Origin: Parapedobacter koreensis
Lineage (GTDB): Bacteria > Bacteroidota > Bacteroidia > Sphingobacteriales > Sphingobacteriaceae
Assembly: GCF_900109365.1 (NCBI RefSeq)
Contig: NZ_FNZR01000002.1
Span: 1-64,000, forward strand
Length of the DNA stretch: 64,000 nt
Direction of reading: 5' to 3'
Under the pieces are notes generated by a model. That model made no database searches, had not been told where the DNA came from, and saw nothing but the letters and a program-made list of their open reading frames with translations. Every line of letters begins with the position of its first letter. Position 1 is the first letter of the stretch. The translations under genes and the position numbers were made by a program. Shown here in pieces: positions 1 to 8,787 of the stretch.

Positions 1-680
1 TCGAACCCGTTCAATCGCTGTATTTCCTTCTCTTTCGCTATCAAATGCAATGTCAGCTCCTCCACCTTCTTCAGCAGCAGCAGGTTCATCTCCGCGAGGT
101 CAAGGCCGTCTTTCTCGATATCCTTGGCAGAGGGGATTTCCGGTAGGTGCTTGTGCTCTTTCACGTACGCTTCCACATCGGCCAGTGGAGGCAATTCATA
201 ACCGGATTCAAAGACATAATCCGGCACGGCGATGTCCGTTTTCACCTTCACTTCTTTGGCAAGGATGTTGCCATTTACGGCCAGCTTGGCCTGGGGGTTT
301 GTGGTGCCGATGCCGACATTGCCGTTGTGATGAATCAGCATGCGCGTGCTCATGGAACCTCCTTTCACCCCGGTTTTGAAATACAGGTGACGGGCTCCGC
401 TTTCGCTGTTAGGAGAAACCACTTGCAGGGTCAGGTGTTTATGGTTTGTTCCCGGATCATCGCTGGTTAAGTAACTACTGCTCTCATCCGAATGAATCCG
501 CAGAAAATTACTCCCACCCGTTAACCGCTCAAAGCGGACATCCCCTTTTACATGCAACATCGCTGCTGGGCTCGACGTCCCTATTCCCACATTCCCCTCT
601 TCAGGAAATGTATTGCTCTGCGCCAAACAGCATATAGCAGCACCAAAAAAAAACAAGAACACAACGATTGTCTTTACCAT
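1..680 (-). CDS. tail-fibre / S74-like exported protein, C-terminus cut by window edge
   Basis: The frame is open from an ATG at 680 to the left edge (226 codons, no stop), so only the C-terminal end is missing. The N-terminus is a hydrophobic signal peptide, almost identical to that of the gene starting at 10430. The middle has the VGIGTTNPQAKLAVNG motif typical of Bacteroidota tail-fibre-domain proteins. It is followed by KVKTDIAVPDYVFE, a HLPEIPSAKDIEKDGLDLAE segment and a LLLLKKVEELTLHL helix that predicts a trimeric coiled coil. The layout resembles the intramolecular-chaperone (peptidase S74) end of phage fibres, but no self-cleavage site is visible. It is the next member of the family at 9762-10430, 8788-9756, 31136-31987 and 32043-33017. 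Role at the cell surface is inferred. Confidence 0.8.
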   Translation of the reverse strand, partial: MVKTIVVFLFFFGAAICCLAQSNTFPEEGNVGIGTSSPAAMLHVKGDVRFERLTGGSNFLRIHSDESSSYLTSDDPGTNHKHLTLQVVSPNSESGARHLYFKTGVKGGSMSTRMLIHHNGNVGIGTTNPQAKLAVNGNILAKEVKVKTDIAVPDYVFESGYELPPLADVEAYVKEHKHLPEIPSAKDIEKDGLDLAEMNLLLLKKVEELTLHLIAKEKEIQRLNGF

Positions 681-732
681 AACTTTGATTTTATTGTTTA
701 AGTGTCATTTGCTTTACATCATAGCGGGAGTA

Positions 733-826
733 AAGCTATGCTGAGAATCGATTGCCTATGATGCGTTTCGTCTATAAATTTGATAGGCACAGGCTATAAA
801 TTTGATAGGCTATGCCTATAAATCTG
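733..826. promoter_or_regulatory. shared intergenic element, copy 1 of 5
   Basis: A block with TGCCTATGATGCGTTTCG followed by three TATAAATTTGATAGGC-type direct repeats spaced 22 bp apart (the third is degenerate). It lies 53 bp upstream of the tail-fibre-like gene that starts at 680. Copies 2-5 are at 10483, 33023, 42101 and 45373, all in the same orientation. TAAATTTG matches the Bacteroidota -7 box (TAnnTTTG) on the plus strand. The regularly spaced direct repeats also suit a regulator-binding site. Which strand it controls is unresolved. Confidence 0.6.
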
Positions 827-830
827 GCAA

Positions 831-860
831 TAAAAAACCCCGCTTCTCAGCGGGGCTCAC
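831..860 (-). terminator. rho-independent terminator (minus strand)
   Basis: CCCCGC/GCGGGG stem (838-843 with 850-855) around a six-base loop. Read on the minus strand it is followed by TTTTTTATT. It closes the truncated small membrane-protein remnant at 882-968 and is duplicated at 10581-10610. Confidence 0.75.
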
Positions 861-881
861 ACATAACAAATTGTTTCACTA

Positions 882-968
882 TCACTTACTACGCAACCAA
901 CGTTGCAAAAGCAGCGTCACCACGAAACTCACCACTGCGCCAATAGTTGCAAGCGCAACCATACTCAT
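882..968 (-). pseudogene. truncated copy of small membrane protein gene
   Basis: 28 codons from an internal ATG. They match the C-terminal half of the 56-aa protein at 10632-10802, including the transmembrane stretch GAVVSFVVTLLLQRWLRSK. Similarity stops abruptly near 976 at the edge of a duplicated block, so the 5' half and the natural start are missing. Confidence 0.6.
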
Positions 969-1003
969 CACGTCGGATCTCTCCGAGGCTTCTACTTAAA
1001 TTT

Positions 1004-1276
1004 TTACGTCTCAATCAAATTCAGGATATGCAAAATCGAATTTCCCTGTCTGCATTCGGTAGACTTTCCCTGCTCCCCAATCGGTAGCCCTGCAATCTTT
1101 TTCAAATTATGATAAGCGACCCCCTTGTGCAAAAGAACGCAGGGCGTAAATGTTGGTTTTAGCCCACTTTCACGTATTGCAGTGTCAATATCGTCATCGT
1201 TGGGTTTTGATTGTAGGATCAAAAAGAGCAGGTCATTTAAAAATTGATTTCTGTCGCCTAAGTCGAACTGTAATCT
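1004..1276 (-). pseudogene. 5'-truncated orphan immunity-like gene
   Basis: An open frame with no ATG. It reads FDLGDRNQFLNDLL near its start, then continues through KPNDDDIDTAIRESGLKPTF to a stop at 1004. It looks like the body of a small soluble protein that has lost its beginning. It lies directly behind a fragment of RHS core (1281-1376). That is where an immunity gene sits in an RHS cassette, so the best reading is a decayed immunity gene left from an earlier toxin tip. A short TTG-initiated version (72 aa from 1222) cannot be excluded. No family was recognised with certainty. Confidence 0.45.
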
Positions 1277-1280
1277 ACCC

Positions 1281-1376
1281 CTAGCTAGCTACATCCAAAA
1301 CTAAAGAATTCCACGGATCCACGCTCCCCCACCTCCCTATCACCGGGTCATAGAACCTTGCGCCGTAGTCGTGGTG
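1281..1376 (-). pseudogene. RHS core remnant (displaced toxin-tip cassette)
   Basis: Minus-strand translation gives DYGARFYDPVIGRWGSVDP followed by a short divergent tail and TAG. It is nearly identical over about 55 bp to the RHS-associated core of the intact gene at 1868-5398. The codons upstream have no start and the tail is only about nine residues, so this is a fragment left by displacement of an old C-terminal tip. Confidence 0.75.
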
Positions 1377-1400
1377 CTTTAGACAGCTTTCTGTACAATA

Positions 1401-1865
1401 TTAGAATTCATATTCCACAAACTCAACTACAATGTCTTTAGATATATTTTGTTTATCAAGCAGTAAATTTACCTTTTCAATAATTTTAGGTTTGTTCTTA
1501 ATAGTATCCGGATCATCAGTAACTACAAAAACTTTATTGATTTCGATTTCGTTCTCTTTTGACCTCTCCAAAGTTATTCTTGAAAAATCATTCCCCCCTT
1601 CAGTGTCTAAAGTAATAAATCTACCTTCTGATACTACTTCTCCATTATAACCATATGCTATCCAACGTCCACTAGGAATACCCTTTATTACTTTTGCAGT
1701 ATATGATATAGTGTTACTATTATTAAATAAGTCAAACACCTCACCCGAATAGGGCTTGCCTTTATAATAAAACATATTGTTTACTCGCTCCGCTTCCTTA
1801 ATGTTTAATCTTGGTGAACAAGAAATAAATAAGAGCAAAATAAATAGAAATAAACTAAGTCTCAT
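1401..1865 (-). CDS. lipoprotein, probable immunity protein for the upstream RHS toxin
   Basis: 154 aa with a signal peptide ending in LLLFISCSP, a lipobox with Cys16 as the likely lipidation site, so an envelope-anchored protein. Residues about 32-85 (YYKGKPYSGEVFD ... GIPSGRWIAYGYNGEVVSEG) look like MORN-type/YwqK-like beta-hairpin repeats. The gene starts 2 bp after the RHS toxin stop, the classic place for a cognate immunity gene, and shares the AT-rich composition of the toxin tip. Its membrane anchoring would protect the periplasmic side or block entry. The immunity role rests on position; no fold-specific evidence is available. Confidence 0.6.
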   Translation of the reverse strand: MRLSLFLFILLLFISCSPRLNIKEAERVNNMFYYKGKPYSGEVFDLFNNSNTISYTAKVIKGIPSGRWIAYGYNGEVVSEGRFITLDTEGGNDFSRITLERSKENEIEINKVFVVTDDPDTIKNKPKIIEKVNLLLDKQNISKDIVVEFVEYEF

Positions 1866-1867
1866 GA

Positions 1868-4800
1868 TTACCTAAATTCGCGAATACCTCTTAATATCAT
1901 ATTAACATCCCTGGTCTCATCCCCCCCCATATTTGTTTTTCCAAACATCCCTTTCCATATTTGGTTAAGATTTGACCCTCTAATTAAATCTTTAGTGGTG
2001 AAGCCGGCTGAACGTCCCCAAGCCCCATAACTCATGTTTCCATAGTCATCATACCTCCTTAACTCTCCATTGAGAATACTCCACTCACCAATAACAATTG
2101 CGGCATAGGATGTTTCATTTGATCTTTTTAAAGACTTTAAATCAAAAGGACCATTGTCCGTTACCCAATCTTTAAAAACTAAGAATTTCGGGCTAATATA
2201 TCCCCAACTACTACTGTAATCATTGAGACTTTCGAAAAGCCCCATTTTATCAGCTATCAACGTATTGAACTCACTTGTCATATCCAGCAAGTCTTCCAAA
2301 TAAACTTGACCTCCCACTTGAGTGCCGATCCCCTTCAATGGATGGTTGTTTCTAAATGATTTGCCCGAAACACCTCCCGACCTTTGTCCAACCTGATACA
2401 CTAAGGGAGAAGCACTACCCCATATATTTTCTTCATCATAATCACCACTAACAGTATAAATAGCACTTTTCCCTTCTCCAAGTTTCCGATCAAGTAGTTT
2501 ACCAGTATCTTGATTGTATAATAAAGTATCTAATCCAAATGGATCGATATATATTAATGGATTGTTTAGAACATAATTATACGGCGTCAAGTTAAAATGT
2601 TTCTCCGCCAACGGGTCCACGCTTCCCCACCTCCCGATCACCGGATCATAGAACCTTGCACCGTAATCGTAATAACCCGAGACCTCCTGCAGTTCCTTGC
2701 CGTTGTAAAGGTAACGGTTTTTCGGGGAAGTCGTAGCGCCACCGGAATGCGAACGGCCGAACGGGTAGTAGTCCGTCACGAATTTCGCCACCCCCGTGGC
2801 ATCCGACGAGAACCCGCTCCGCGTGTTGCCCAGGTGGTCGCGCAGCATGTAGTCGTACACGTAGTTGCCCCCGCTCTTCACCATACGCCCCTCCTCCATG
2901 CGGATGAGGTTCAGCGTGCCGCCCTCCCACTCGATGCCGTCGATGTAATCCGTCGCGGTGCCCGACACCTCCGAGCGCAGCTTCCTGCCCGTGGCGTCGT
3001 ACGTGTAGGCGGCAGACGTGCCCACGGACACCGGCAGGTTCAGCTCGTTGTACGCAACCGAGAGGTTCTGGCGCCCGTCACGCGTCATGTTACCGTTGCC
3101 GTCGTACGCGTAGGCCGTGCCCACGCCCGTTATCCGGTCCAGCCGGTTGCTGCCAAGGGGGCTGTACTCGTAGGCCATCGCCGCACCGTCATGCGACAGC
3201 GACCTGATGTTCCCCATCGCGTCGTAGACGGCCGTCTCGTTACGGCTCCCCGAAACCCCCGACAGCAGCCGGCCAAGCCTGTCGTACGTGTACGCGTACC
3301 CCTGAACCGTACCCGTGCCGTGCCGCCAGCCCTGCCGGCTGATGTTCCCGTTGAACTGCCGCATCGCAACCGCCGTCGTATCCTCGTATAGCAGTGTCTG
3401 CTGGAACTTCGGCGACACCGCCTTCAGCAGCCACCCGCGCGCATTGTAGCCGTACGTCACCGTCTCGGCAAACGACGTGCCGTTCGTGCTGTGCAGCTGC
3501 CTGCGGTAAAGCTGCCCCAACTCGTTGTACACGTTCCGCGATACCAGCGTGCGCGTGCCCCCGTCAACCGATTTCCACGTGTCCGCCAGCCGCTCCCGGT
3601 GGTCGTAGGCATGCTCCGTCTTCACCGTGGCCGATAGGCTCCCCGAGGCATAATGCCTGCGTGTACTGGCCAGCGCCTGCCGCGTAAAGCTGTATTCCGT
3701 GGCCACGTCGTCATAATTATTCGCACCCGCCGTGCCGCCGCCTTTGTAGTGCTGGCGGTATTCACGAACGGCGTTCCCCCGGTCGTCGTAGTACACCGCG
3801 CTCCACAGGTACTGCGTTGTCCCCAGCACCTGCACCCGCGACACCGTCGGCAGCCCCTTGGTCATCGCGCTGTAGTCCGTGCGTTTGTATGCGGCAGGAA
3901 GCCCCGCAACGTCGTAGTCGTCGTAGAACTGCTCGGTAAGCACCGCCGTGTTCCCGCGCGGCCACGAACGGTTCGTGTAGGCCGTCCCAGCAGCGTTCCG
4001 CTCCTCCCACTGGTTGGCGCCCGTGATGAGGTATGCCGAATCCTGCACCGCCGTGCGCCGGTCACCGTTTGCCGTGCTCCCCTGGTGGCGCCATTGCACC
4101 TTTCGCACAACCCGCCCGTGCGCATCGTACTTGACCGCCGTCCACTGCTGGGGCGACTTCCCCCGCTGCACGCTGTCCTGAGTGGCCACCACCTGGTCCA
4201 GCCGGTTGTACACCAGGAACTCGCGCCCCTTCCCCGGAACCTTCTTCTCCACAAGCCGCCCGCGCTGGTCGTATTTGTACTGGTACACATGGTCCGAAAG
4301 CCACGCGTTGCGCGCAGTGCCCGCCGCCGGAAGGCTCCCTCGGTCCGGCGAGGAACCCGGCGTAAGCACGAACGCCAGCTGCCCGAAGTCGTTGTACACG
4401 TAGTACGTGCTCACCACCGCGCTGCCGTTGTACGCGCGCTTCAGCACCACACGCCCCTGCTTGTCCGTGTACTCCTCCCCCGTGCCGCTACGCCCGTCCG
4501 CAGGCACCCAGTTCTCGTCCTTCGTGACCGCCACGTAAAGCTCCCCCGCACCGTAGATGGCATTGCTGGCAAGTGCCAGCGTGGGCGTGCCCTGCGCGCT
4601 CAGCGTCACCCCGTACCGCGCAACGCGCCGGCTATTCGCCCCGAAGCCCGCCACCGCGTCGTTGGCCGCGTATTCCGCCACCGCCGTGCGCCCGCCCGTG
4701 GCCGTCCGGCTCCCGGGCTGCCACGCCCCGCCCGGGAAGCCCTGCTCCAGCACCCGGCCCAGCGGGCTGGCCTCGTAACGCCGCTCACCGAACGACGGCG

Positions 4801-5398
4801 TCCCGTAGCCCGTTACCGCATCTATCTTCACCACCCCCGCGGGCGGCGAATTGTAGTACGCGGCCTGCTGCGCGGCGGCATTGGCCTTGAACGCGCCACC
4901 GGCACCCGTAGCCGTCGCGTACGGAAGGTAATCCCGGTGCTGGCGGCCGTAGCTGTCGTAAACGATGGGTACCGCCACGTCCCGCTGGTTCGGCGCCGCC
5001 TTCACCCCCAATTCCTGCACCGGACGGCCCAGCCCGTCATGGTACGTGATGTCACGCAGCGCGTCGGCAACCGTCAGCGCACCCGCCGCGGGAGGCGCAT
5101 CACCGAAGCCCCGAAGGTAAACCGTACGCTGCACGTAATTCTGGTTCGTGCTCCCGCCAAGCCCCAGTGCTGGGGCCGCCGCAGCTATCGACGCCCGGAA
5201 GTTCCCCGTACTCTGAAAGCCCGGCGATAATGTCACCGTGGTCGGCGCCGTGTATTCCCCCGTGGCCCCCGCCCTGTTCAGCACCAGCTGGGCAGAGGTG
5301 GCTTCGGTGAGCAAGGCAAGCACAAGGACCGTTGCAAGGGCATATAAAACCGCACCGGCCACGTGCCGGACGGTATGGCTGTTTCCCGTTGTTTTCAT
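1868..5398 (-). CDS. DUF6443/RHS repeat polymorphic toxin with C-terminal Ntox44-like tip
   Basis: 1176 aa. Residues 1-36 are a Sec signal peptide. Residues about 60-130 are the DUF6443 region (NQNYVQRTVYLRGF, ALRDITYHDGLGRPVQELG). Many YD/RHS repeats follow to about 880, then the RHS-associated core (YLYNGKELQEVSGYYDYGAR, near 900-935) and a DPFGLD junction near 950. The last ~225 residues are unrelated to other RHS proteins here and contain RYDDYGNMSYGAWGRSAGF, resembling polymorphic toxin type 44 (predicted nuclease). The RHS body is very GC-rich while the tip (1868 to ~2590) is AT-rich, which indicates tip exchange. The partner gene at 5411-8776 ends 12 bp upstream and the immunity candidate starts 2 bp downstream. 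RHS proteins form cages that hold and auto-cleave the tip. The export route is not obvious. Confidence 0.88.
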   Translation of the reverse strand: MKTTGNSHTVRHVAGAVLYALATVLVLALLTEATSAQLVLNRAGATGEYTAPTTVTLSPGFQSTGNFRASIAAAAPALGLGGSTNQNYVQRTVYLRGFGDAPPAAGALTVADALRDITYHDGLGRPVQELGVKAAPNQRDVAVPIVYDSYGRQHRDYLPYATATGAGGAFKANAAAQQAAYYNSPPAGVVKIDAVTGYGTPSFGERRYEASPLGRVLEQGFPGGAWQPGSRTATGGRTAVAEYAANDAVAGFGANSRRVARYGVTLSAQGTPTLALASNAIYGAGELYVAVTKDENWVPADGRSGTGEEYTDKQGRVVLKRAYNGSAVVSTYYVYNDFGQLAFVLTPGSSPDRGSLPAAGTARNAWLSDHVYQYKYDQRGRLVEKKVPGKGREFLVYNRLDQVVATQDSVQRGKSPQQWTAVKYDAHGRVVRKVQWRHQGSTANGDRRTAVQDSAYLITGANQWEERNAAGTAYTNRSWPRGNTAVLTEQFYDDYDVAGLPAAYKRTDYSAMTKGLPTVSRVQVLGTTQYLWSAVYYDDRGNAVREYRQHYKGGGTAGANNYDDVATEYSFTRQALASTRRHYASGSLSATVKTEHAYDHRERLADTWKSVDGGTRTLVSRNVYNELGQLYRRQLHSTNGTSFAETVTYGYNARGWLLKAVSPKFQQTLLYEDTTAVAMRQFNGNISRQGWRHGTGTVQGYAYTYDRLGRLLSGVSGSRNETAVYDAMGNIRSLSHDGAAMAYEYSPLGSNRLDRITGVGTAYAYDGNGNMTRDGRQNLSVAYNELNLPVSVGTSAAYTYDATGRKLRSEVSGTATDYIDGIEWEGGTLNLIRMEEGRMVKSGGNYVYDYMLRDHLGNTRSGFSSDATGVAKFVTDYYPFGRSHSGGATTSPKNRYLYNGKELQEVSGYYDYGARFYDPVIGRWGSVDPLAEKHFNLTPYNYVLNNPLIYIDPFGLDTLLYNQDTGKLLDRKLGEGKSAIYTVSGDYDEENIWGSASPLVYQVGQRSGGVSGKSFRNNHPLKGIGTQVGGQVYLEDLLDMTSEFNTLIADKMGLFESLNDYSSSWGYISPKFLVFKDWVTDNGPFDLKSLKRSNETSYAAIVIGEWSILNGELRRYDDYGNMSYGAWGRSAGFTTKDLIRGSNLNQIWKGMFGKTNMGGDETRDVNMILRGIREFR

Positions 5399-5410
5399 TT
5401 CCGTATCGCT

Positions 5411-8400
5411 TTAGGGTTTGTAGTAATACCTGTATTCCTCCAATATGTTGCCGTGGTGGTCCTTCACCCGCCACAACCGCCCGAATCCATCATATTCATA
5501 GAAAGTTGTTTGGCCTGCTGGCGTTGTGATGGACGCCATGCCAGTGAGTGGCTTATAAGTATAGGTATTGGCCATACCATTCTTTGTCCGGCTGTCCGTC
5601 CGTAACTTATTTAGTTCTGCTTTCAGTTGAGCCTCTGTCGTACTTGGATTATTCAGCAGGGCCATATCTATCACCAGATCTACGGTGGCATAATCTATTC
5701 CCACTATTCTGGCCACAGGATAGCTACCCCGATAACCCCATAGATACGTTTCTTTTACTCCAGTAGCTCCCTGCTGCTCAAGGATATTCCCATAAGTGTC
5801 ATAGAGGTTGAAAAGCAGTTGTTCCCGATAGCGACTGTCCTTAACAATCGATCCGCCTTGTACAGATGATGGCGCAAAATTGGTAAGGGGGGCGGACATT
5901 TCTATTGTATATATTTTGCTGGGAAGTATCGTTCCTGCTTTATAGGAAATAAAAGAGGATGAAAGAAGCACCTTGTTATTTCCCTGCGCGTCAACCTGAA
6001 ATTTGCTTTCCTCGACTTTTGCGCCAATAGCATAACGTTGCTTAAGCCCGAGGATACCATCCGACGTGCTGGTTACATTTGAATAATCTCCTGCATATTT
6101 ATAAGTATTCATTATCTTCTTGCCCAATGAGTTGGTTTCCGTAATTATACTCGGAAGTCTCACCAAGAGGCTATACTCATATTTTTTACTGCTGTTTACA
6201 ATTCCTGTTGTCGAAAATGTTTCTTGCTTTGAAATCGAATCAAGCCTGAGGTATGCTGAATACTGGTAATATTTTGAATAGCCGAATATATCGTTCTGTA
6301 CGACCGAACATTCGGCATTATAGGGATGGGCCGATTCAAAATAATAATTGGCTGAAAGGCCTGCCAGCGTATCTGTAAAAACTGCGCTATAGTAATATTG
6401 CTCTTTAACGACGCTTTGGTATTGGCCGGCTACGTTGGCAAACTCCTCCTTCACTAACAGCTTATCCCTTCTCCATGAATTATTTTCAATACTATACATC
6501 GGTGCCCGTTTGCTTGACTCAATAACCATGAGGTTAGAAGGCAGCTTTTTAAACAGAATTGCCGAACTAATACCGTCCAGGTTATTCAAATAGGTATAGG
6601 CCGTCCGTCCGATGTCATTGCCGTTCTGGTCTATCCTACTCTCGGTTATTTTATCGTATAATACATCACCCAATGGATAAACCGGGGAGGAGGTCATCAA
6701 ATAAATTTCCTTAGCTACTTCTATGCCTGTCGCAAGCACCTCATCACTTACTTTGTAGGTGTATCCGGTTTGTAAATTTGCCCATCCAGGGGCCTTACCA
6801 GACGATTTTACAATCCCATTGTCTATCCATGTATAATCATATTGCTTAATCAGCTGGCTATTGGATACAGGATCATACAAGATGCTCTTCTTTACCCGCA
6901 CGCCACCAACGGGCGTAAGCACCCAGGTACCCACGGGATCTTCATACCAAGTCTGCACCTTTACATAGTAATCGCAGGGCGCATTAACGCTGGAGGCGTA
7001 CAATTCATAGTGACCGTTGGTAAGGCCGATGGTATAGGTTCGGAAACCACTGTGCGATTCCGACGGATAAGAAGACGAGGAAATCATGCTCCCGTCGGGT
7101 CGTTTGATAGAAAATGGAATATCCTGTATAAATCCACCGTTGACGCAAGTTTGCACATCAAATTTGATTTGCTTCGTTCCGTTAGCCCTGTCATTTATAT
7201 CCAGGCTTCCCAAATAAGCTCCAGGGCTGCCATACCTAACATAATACGTAACCGGTTGATGAGTAATCTGTTTATTGTTTAACTCCGAAATTGAATTGGG
7301 CTCAAATTCGTACGCCGCGTAGCCACCCGTGGGGTAAGTAATTTTAGTTAGTATGCCTTCGGAAGTCCGAGTAGCATTGGGGTTTCTATGATCTGTGGTA
7401 TAGATATGCGAAAGTGTCAGATAACTAGGATCCTGAAATATGTTGTCAAGCAGGGTAGTTTTGCCATTTGCATTATAGTAGCCCCACCAATCGCGTTGCG
7501 CCGAGAACCTGTCTGGCAATCCATATGAATTTTTATACTCGAAACCGTATCGCTGCACGTCCTGGCTATTTGCAACGTTGATATCTTCCACGCTCTTCAG
7601 AAACAGCCTCTTATCTTTATAAACATCATTCTGTATTGCGGAATAGCTGTCGCCTGTAAAATACGGCACATTGGCCGAATTGAATGTCAGTTCGTTGACA
7701 TTCCTAATCTGCGATCCCACGTAATATTGATAGTTTAATTTCACCTCTTTTATCTTTTGTCCTTTGCTATCGTATACGATAATTCTATCAAGCATTTTAT
7801 CCCCGTACAAATCGCAGCGATTGGGACCTGGCACAAATTCAACGGTACCATCTTTGAAAGTGATTGACCGGATTCGCTGTTCAGTGGTCACTATGGCCTG
7901 ATAATTTCGGGTGACATTGTCATTTATACCATTTTTCGTGTCCGACAAATGAGCCACGTCCCTTATGGCATATTGATCATAATTGAAGATTATCTCCTCG
8001 TTATTCTGCTGGATAATTTTAGTAAGGTAAAAGCTTTTTTGCGTCCGTTGGGGTATGCCTTGTTCTACATTCCCATTTAGTATTTGGTTATTTTTCGTGA
8101 CCACTGTCCGCACATCAACGGAACCGGATTTCCCGAATACATACTTCGTACCGTTTACGTCTGTCACCTGCCAGGATGAAACGTTGAAACCCTGCCCCGC
8201 CACGTATCCCGGAAGTGCTTCTATTTTCAATGCCACATCAGAAGTCAGGCCGATACTGTAGTCATCTTTGATGTAGAATTGCCCGGTATAACCGCAGAAT
8301 GTAAAAGCAAATATATCCAGATCTGCATCCAGTTCATTGTCTGCGATTTTTTTCAAGTCGCATATACTGGGGTCATCAATTTGGGTGACCGGGTTGTTTA

Positions 8401-8776
8401 GGCGGCCCTCTCGGCCCTGAGTCAATCCCAAATCACTTAATCCTTTTATGTTTTGGGCGATAATACCGCCCGCAACCAATGACCACCCCATGCCAACATG
8501 GGAAGCCACGTCTTTTACCTTTATCCCGCCGGAATGATAGTTCAGCGAAATAGGCAAATCAATGTAATTGGTCTGTATCCTGTATATGGGCACGCTGGTT
8601 TCTGGAAGCCCTGAGGAAACCGAAACTGGATGCTCAATAAACTTAAGCAGGTTAGTCACGTCCGGACTTTTAGGGATTGGCTGTTTGAGCAACGTAACAT
8701 CCTGCGGGTAGGCAAAGGAATGGATAAGAGATGCTGTGCAGATAACCAGTTGCAAAAAGCGCATTTTTTTTCTCAT
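5411..8776 (-). CDS. RHS-partner protein (large exported YD-repeat cage-like protein)
   Basis: 1121 aa with an N-terminal signal peptide (cleavage near FAYPQ). It opens with a conserved segment (HPVSVSSGLPETSVPIYRI, SLNYHSGGIKVKDVASHVGM). It ends in clear YD repeats (FYEYDGFGRLWRVKDHHGNI, EEYRYYYKP). The gene immediately precedes the RHS toxin (12 bp gap), and the same pairing recurs at 38926-42060/35390-38914. By analogy with TcB-TcC complexes, the two polypeptides may build one beta-cocoon, with this protein as the TcB-like half. There is no visible SpvB domain, so that comparison is structural inference. Its GC content is lower than that of the RHS toxin body behind it. Confidence 0.75.
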   Translation of the reverse strand: MRKKMRFLQLVICTASLIHSFAYPQDVTLLKQPIPKSPDVTNLLKFIEHPVSVSSGLPETSVPIYRIQTNYIDLPISLNYHSGGIKVKDVASHVGMGWSLVAGGIIAQNIKGLSDLGLTQGREGRLNNPVTQIDDPSICDLKKIADNELDADLDIFAFTFCGYTGQFYIKDDYSIGLTSDVALKIEALPGYVAGQGFNVSSWQVTDVNGTKYVFGKSGSVDVRTVVTKNNQILNGNVEQGIPQRTQKSFYLTKIIQQNNEEIIFNYDQYAIRDVAHLSDTKNGINDNVTRNYQAIVTTEQRIRSITFKDGTVEFVPGPNRCDLYGDKMLDRIIVYDSKGQKIKEVKLNYQYYVGSQIRNVNELTFNSANVPYFTGDSYSAIQNDVYKDKRLFLKSVEDINVANSQDVQRYGFEYKNSYGLPDRFSAQRDWWGYYNANGKTTLLDNIFQDPSYLTLSHIYTTDHRNPNATRTSEGILTKITYPTGGYAAYEFEPNSISELNNKQITHQPVTYYVRYGSPGAYLGSLDINDRANGTKQIKFDVQTCVNGGFIQDIPFSIKRPDGSMISSSSYPSESHSGFRTYTIGLTNGHYELYASSVNAPCDYYVKVQTWYEDPVGTWVLTPVGGVRVKKSILYDPVSNSQLIKQYDYTWIDNGIVKSSGKAPGWANLQTGYTYKVSDEVLATGIEVAKEIYLMTSSPVYPLGDVLYDKITESRIDQNGNDIGRTAYTYLNNLDGISSAILFKKLPSNLMVIESSKRAPMYSIENNSWRRDKLLVKEEFANVAGQYQSVVKEQYYYSAVFTDTLAGLSANYYFESAHPYNAECSVVQNDIFGYSKYYQYSAYLRLDSISKQETFSTTGIVNSSKKYEYSLLVRLPSIITETNSLGKKIMNTYKYAGDYSNVTSTSDGILGLKQRYAIGAKVEESKFQVDAQGNNKVLLSSSFISYKAGTILPSKIYTIEMSAPLTNFAPSSVQGGSIVKDSRYREQLLFNLYDTYGNILEQQGATGVKETYLWGYRGSYPVARIVGIDYATVDLVIDMALLNNPSTTEAQLKAELNKLRTDSRTKNGMANTYTYKPLTGMASITTPAGQTTFYEYDGFGRLWRVKDHHGNILEEYRYYYKP

Positions 8777-8787
8777 GGATAATGGTT

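Noticed and set aside
3653-5230. 525-codon plus-strand frame opposite the RHS1 body
   Set aside because: Antisense artefact of GC-rich YD-repeat DNA; Arg/Val/His-rich translation with no signal, family or start context, while the minus frame is a textbook RHS protein.
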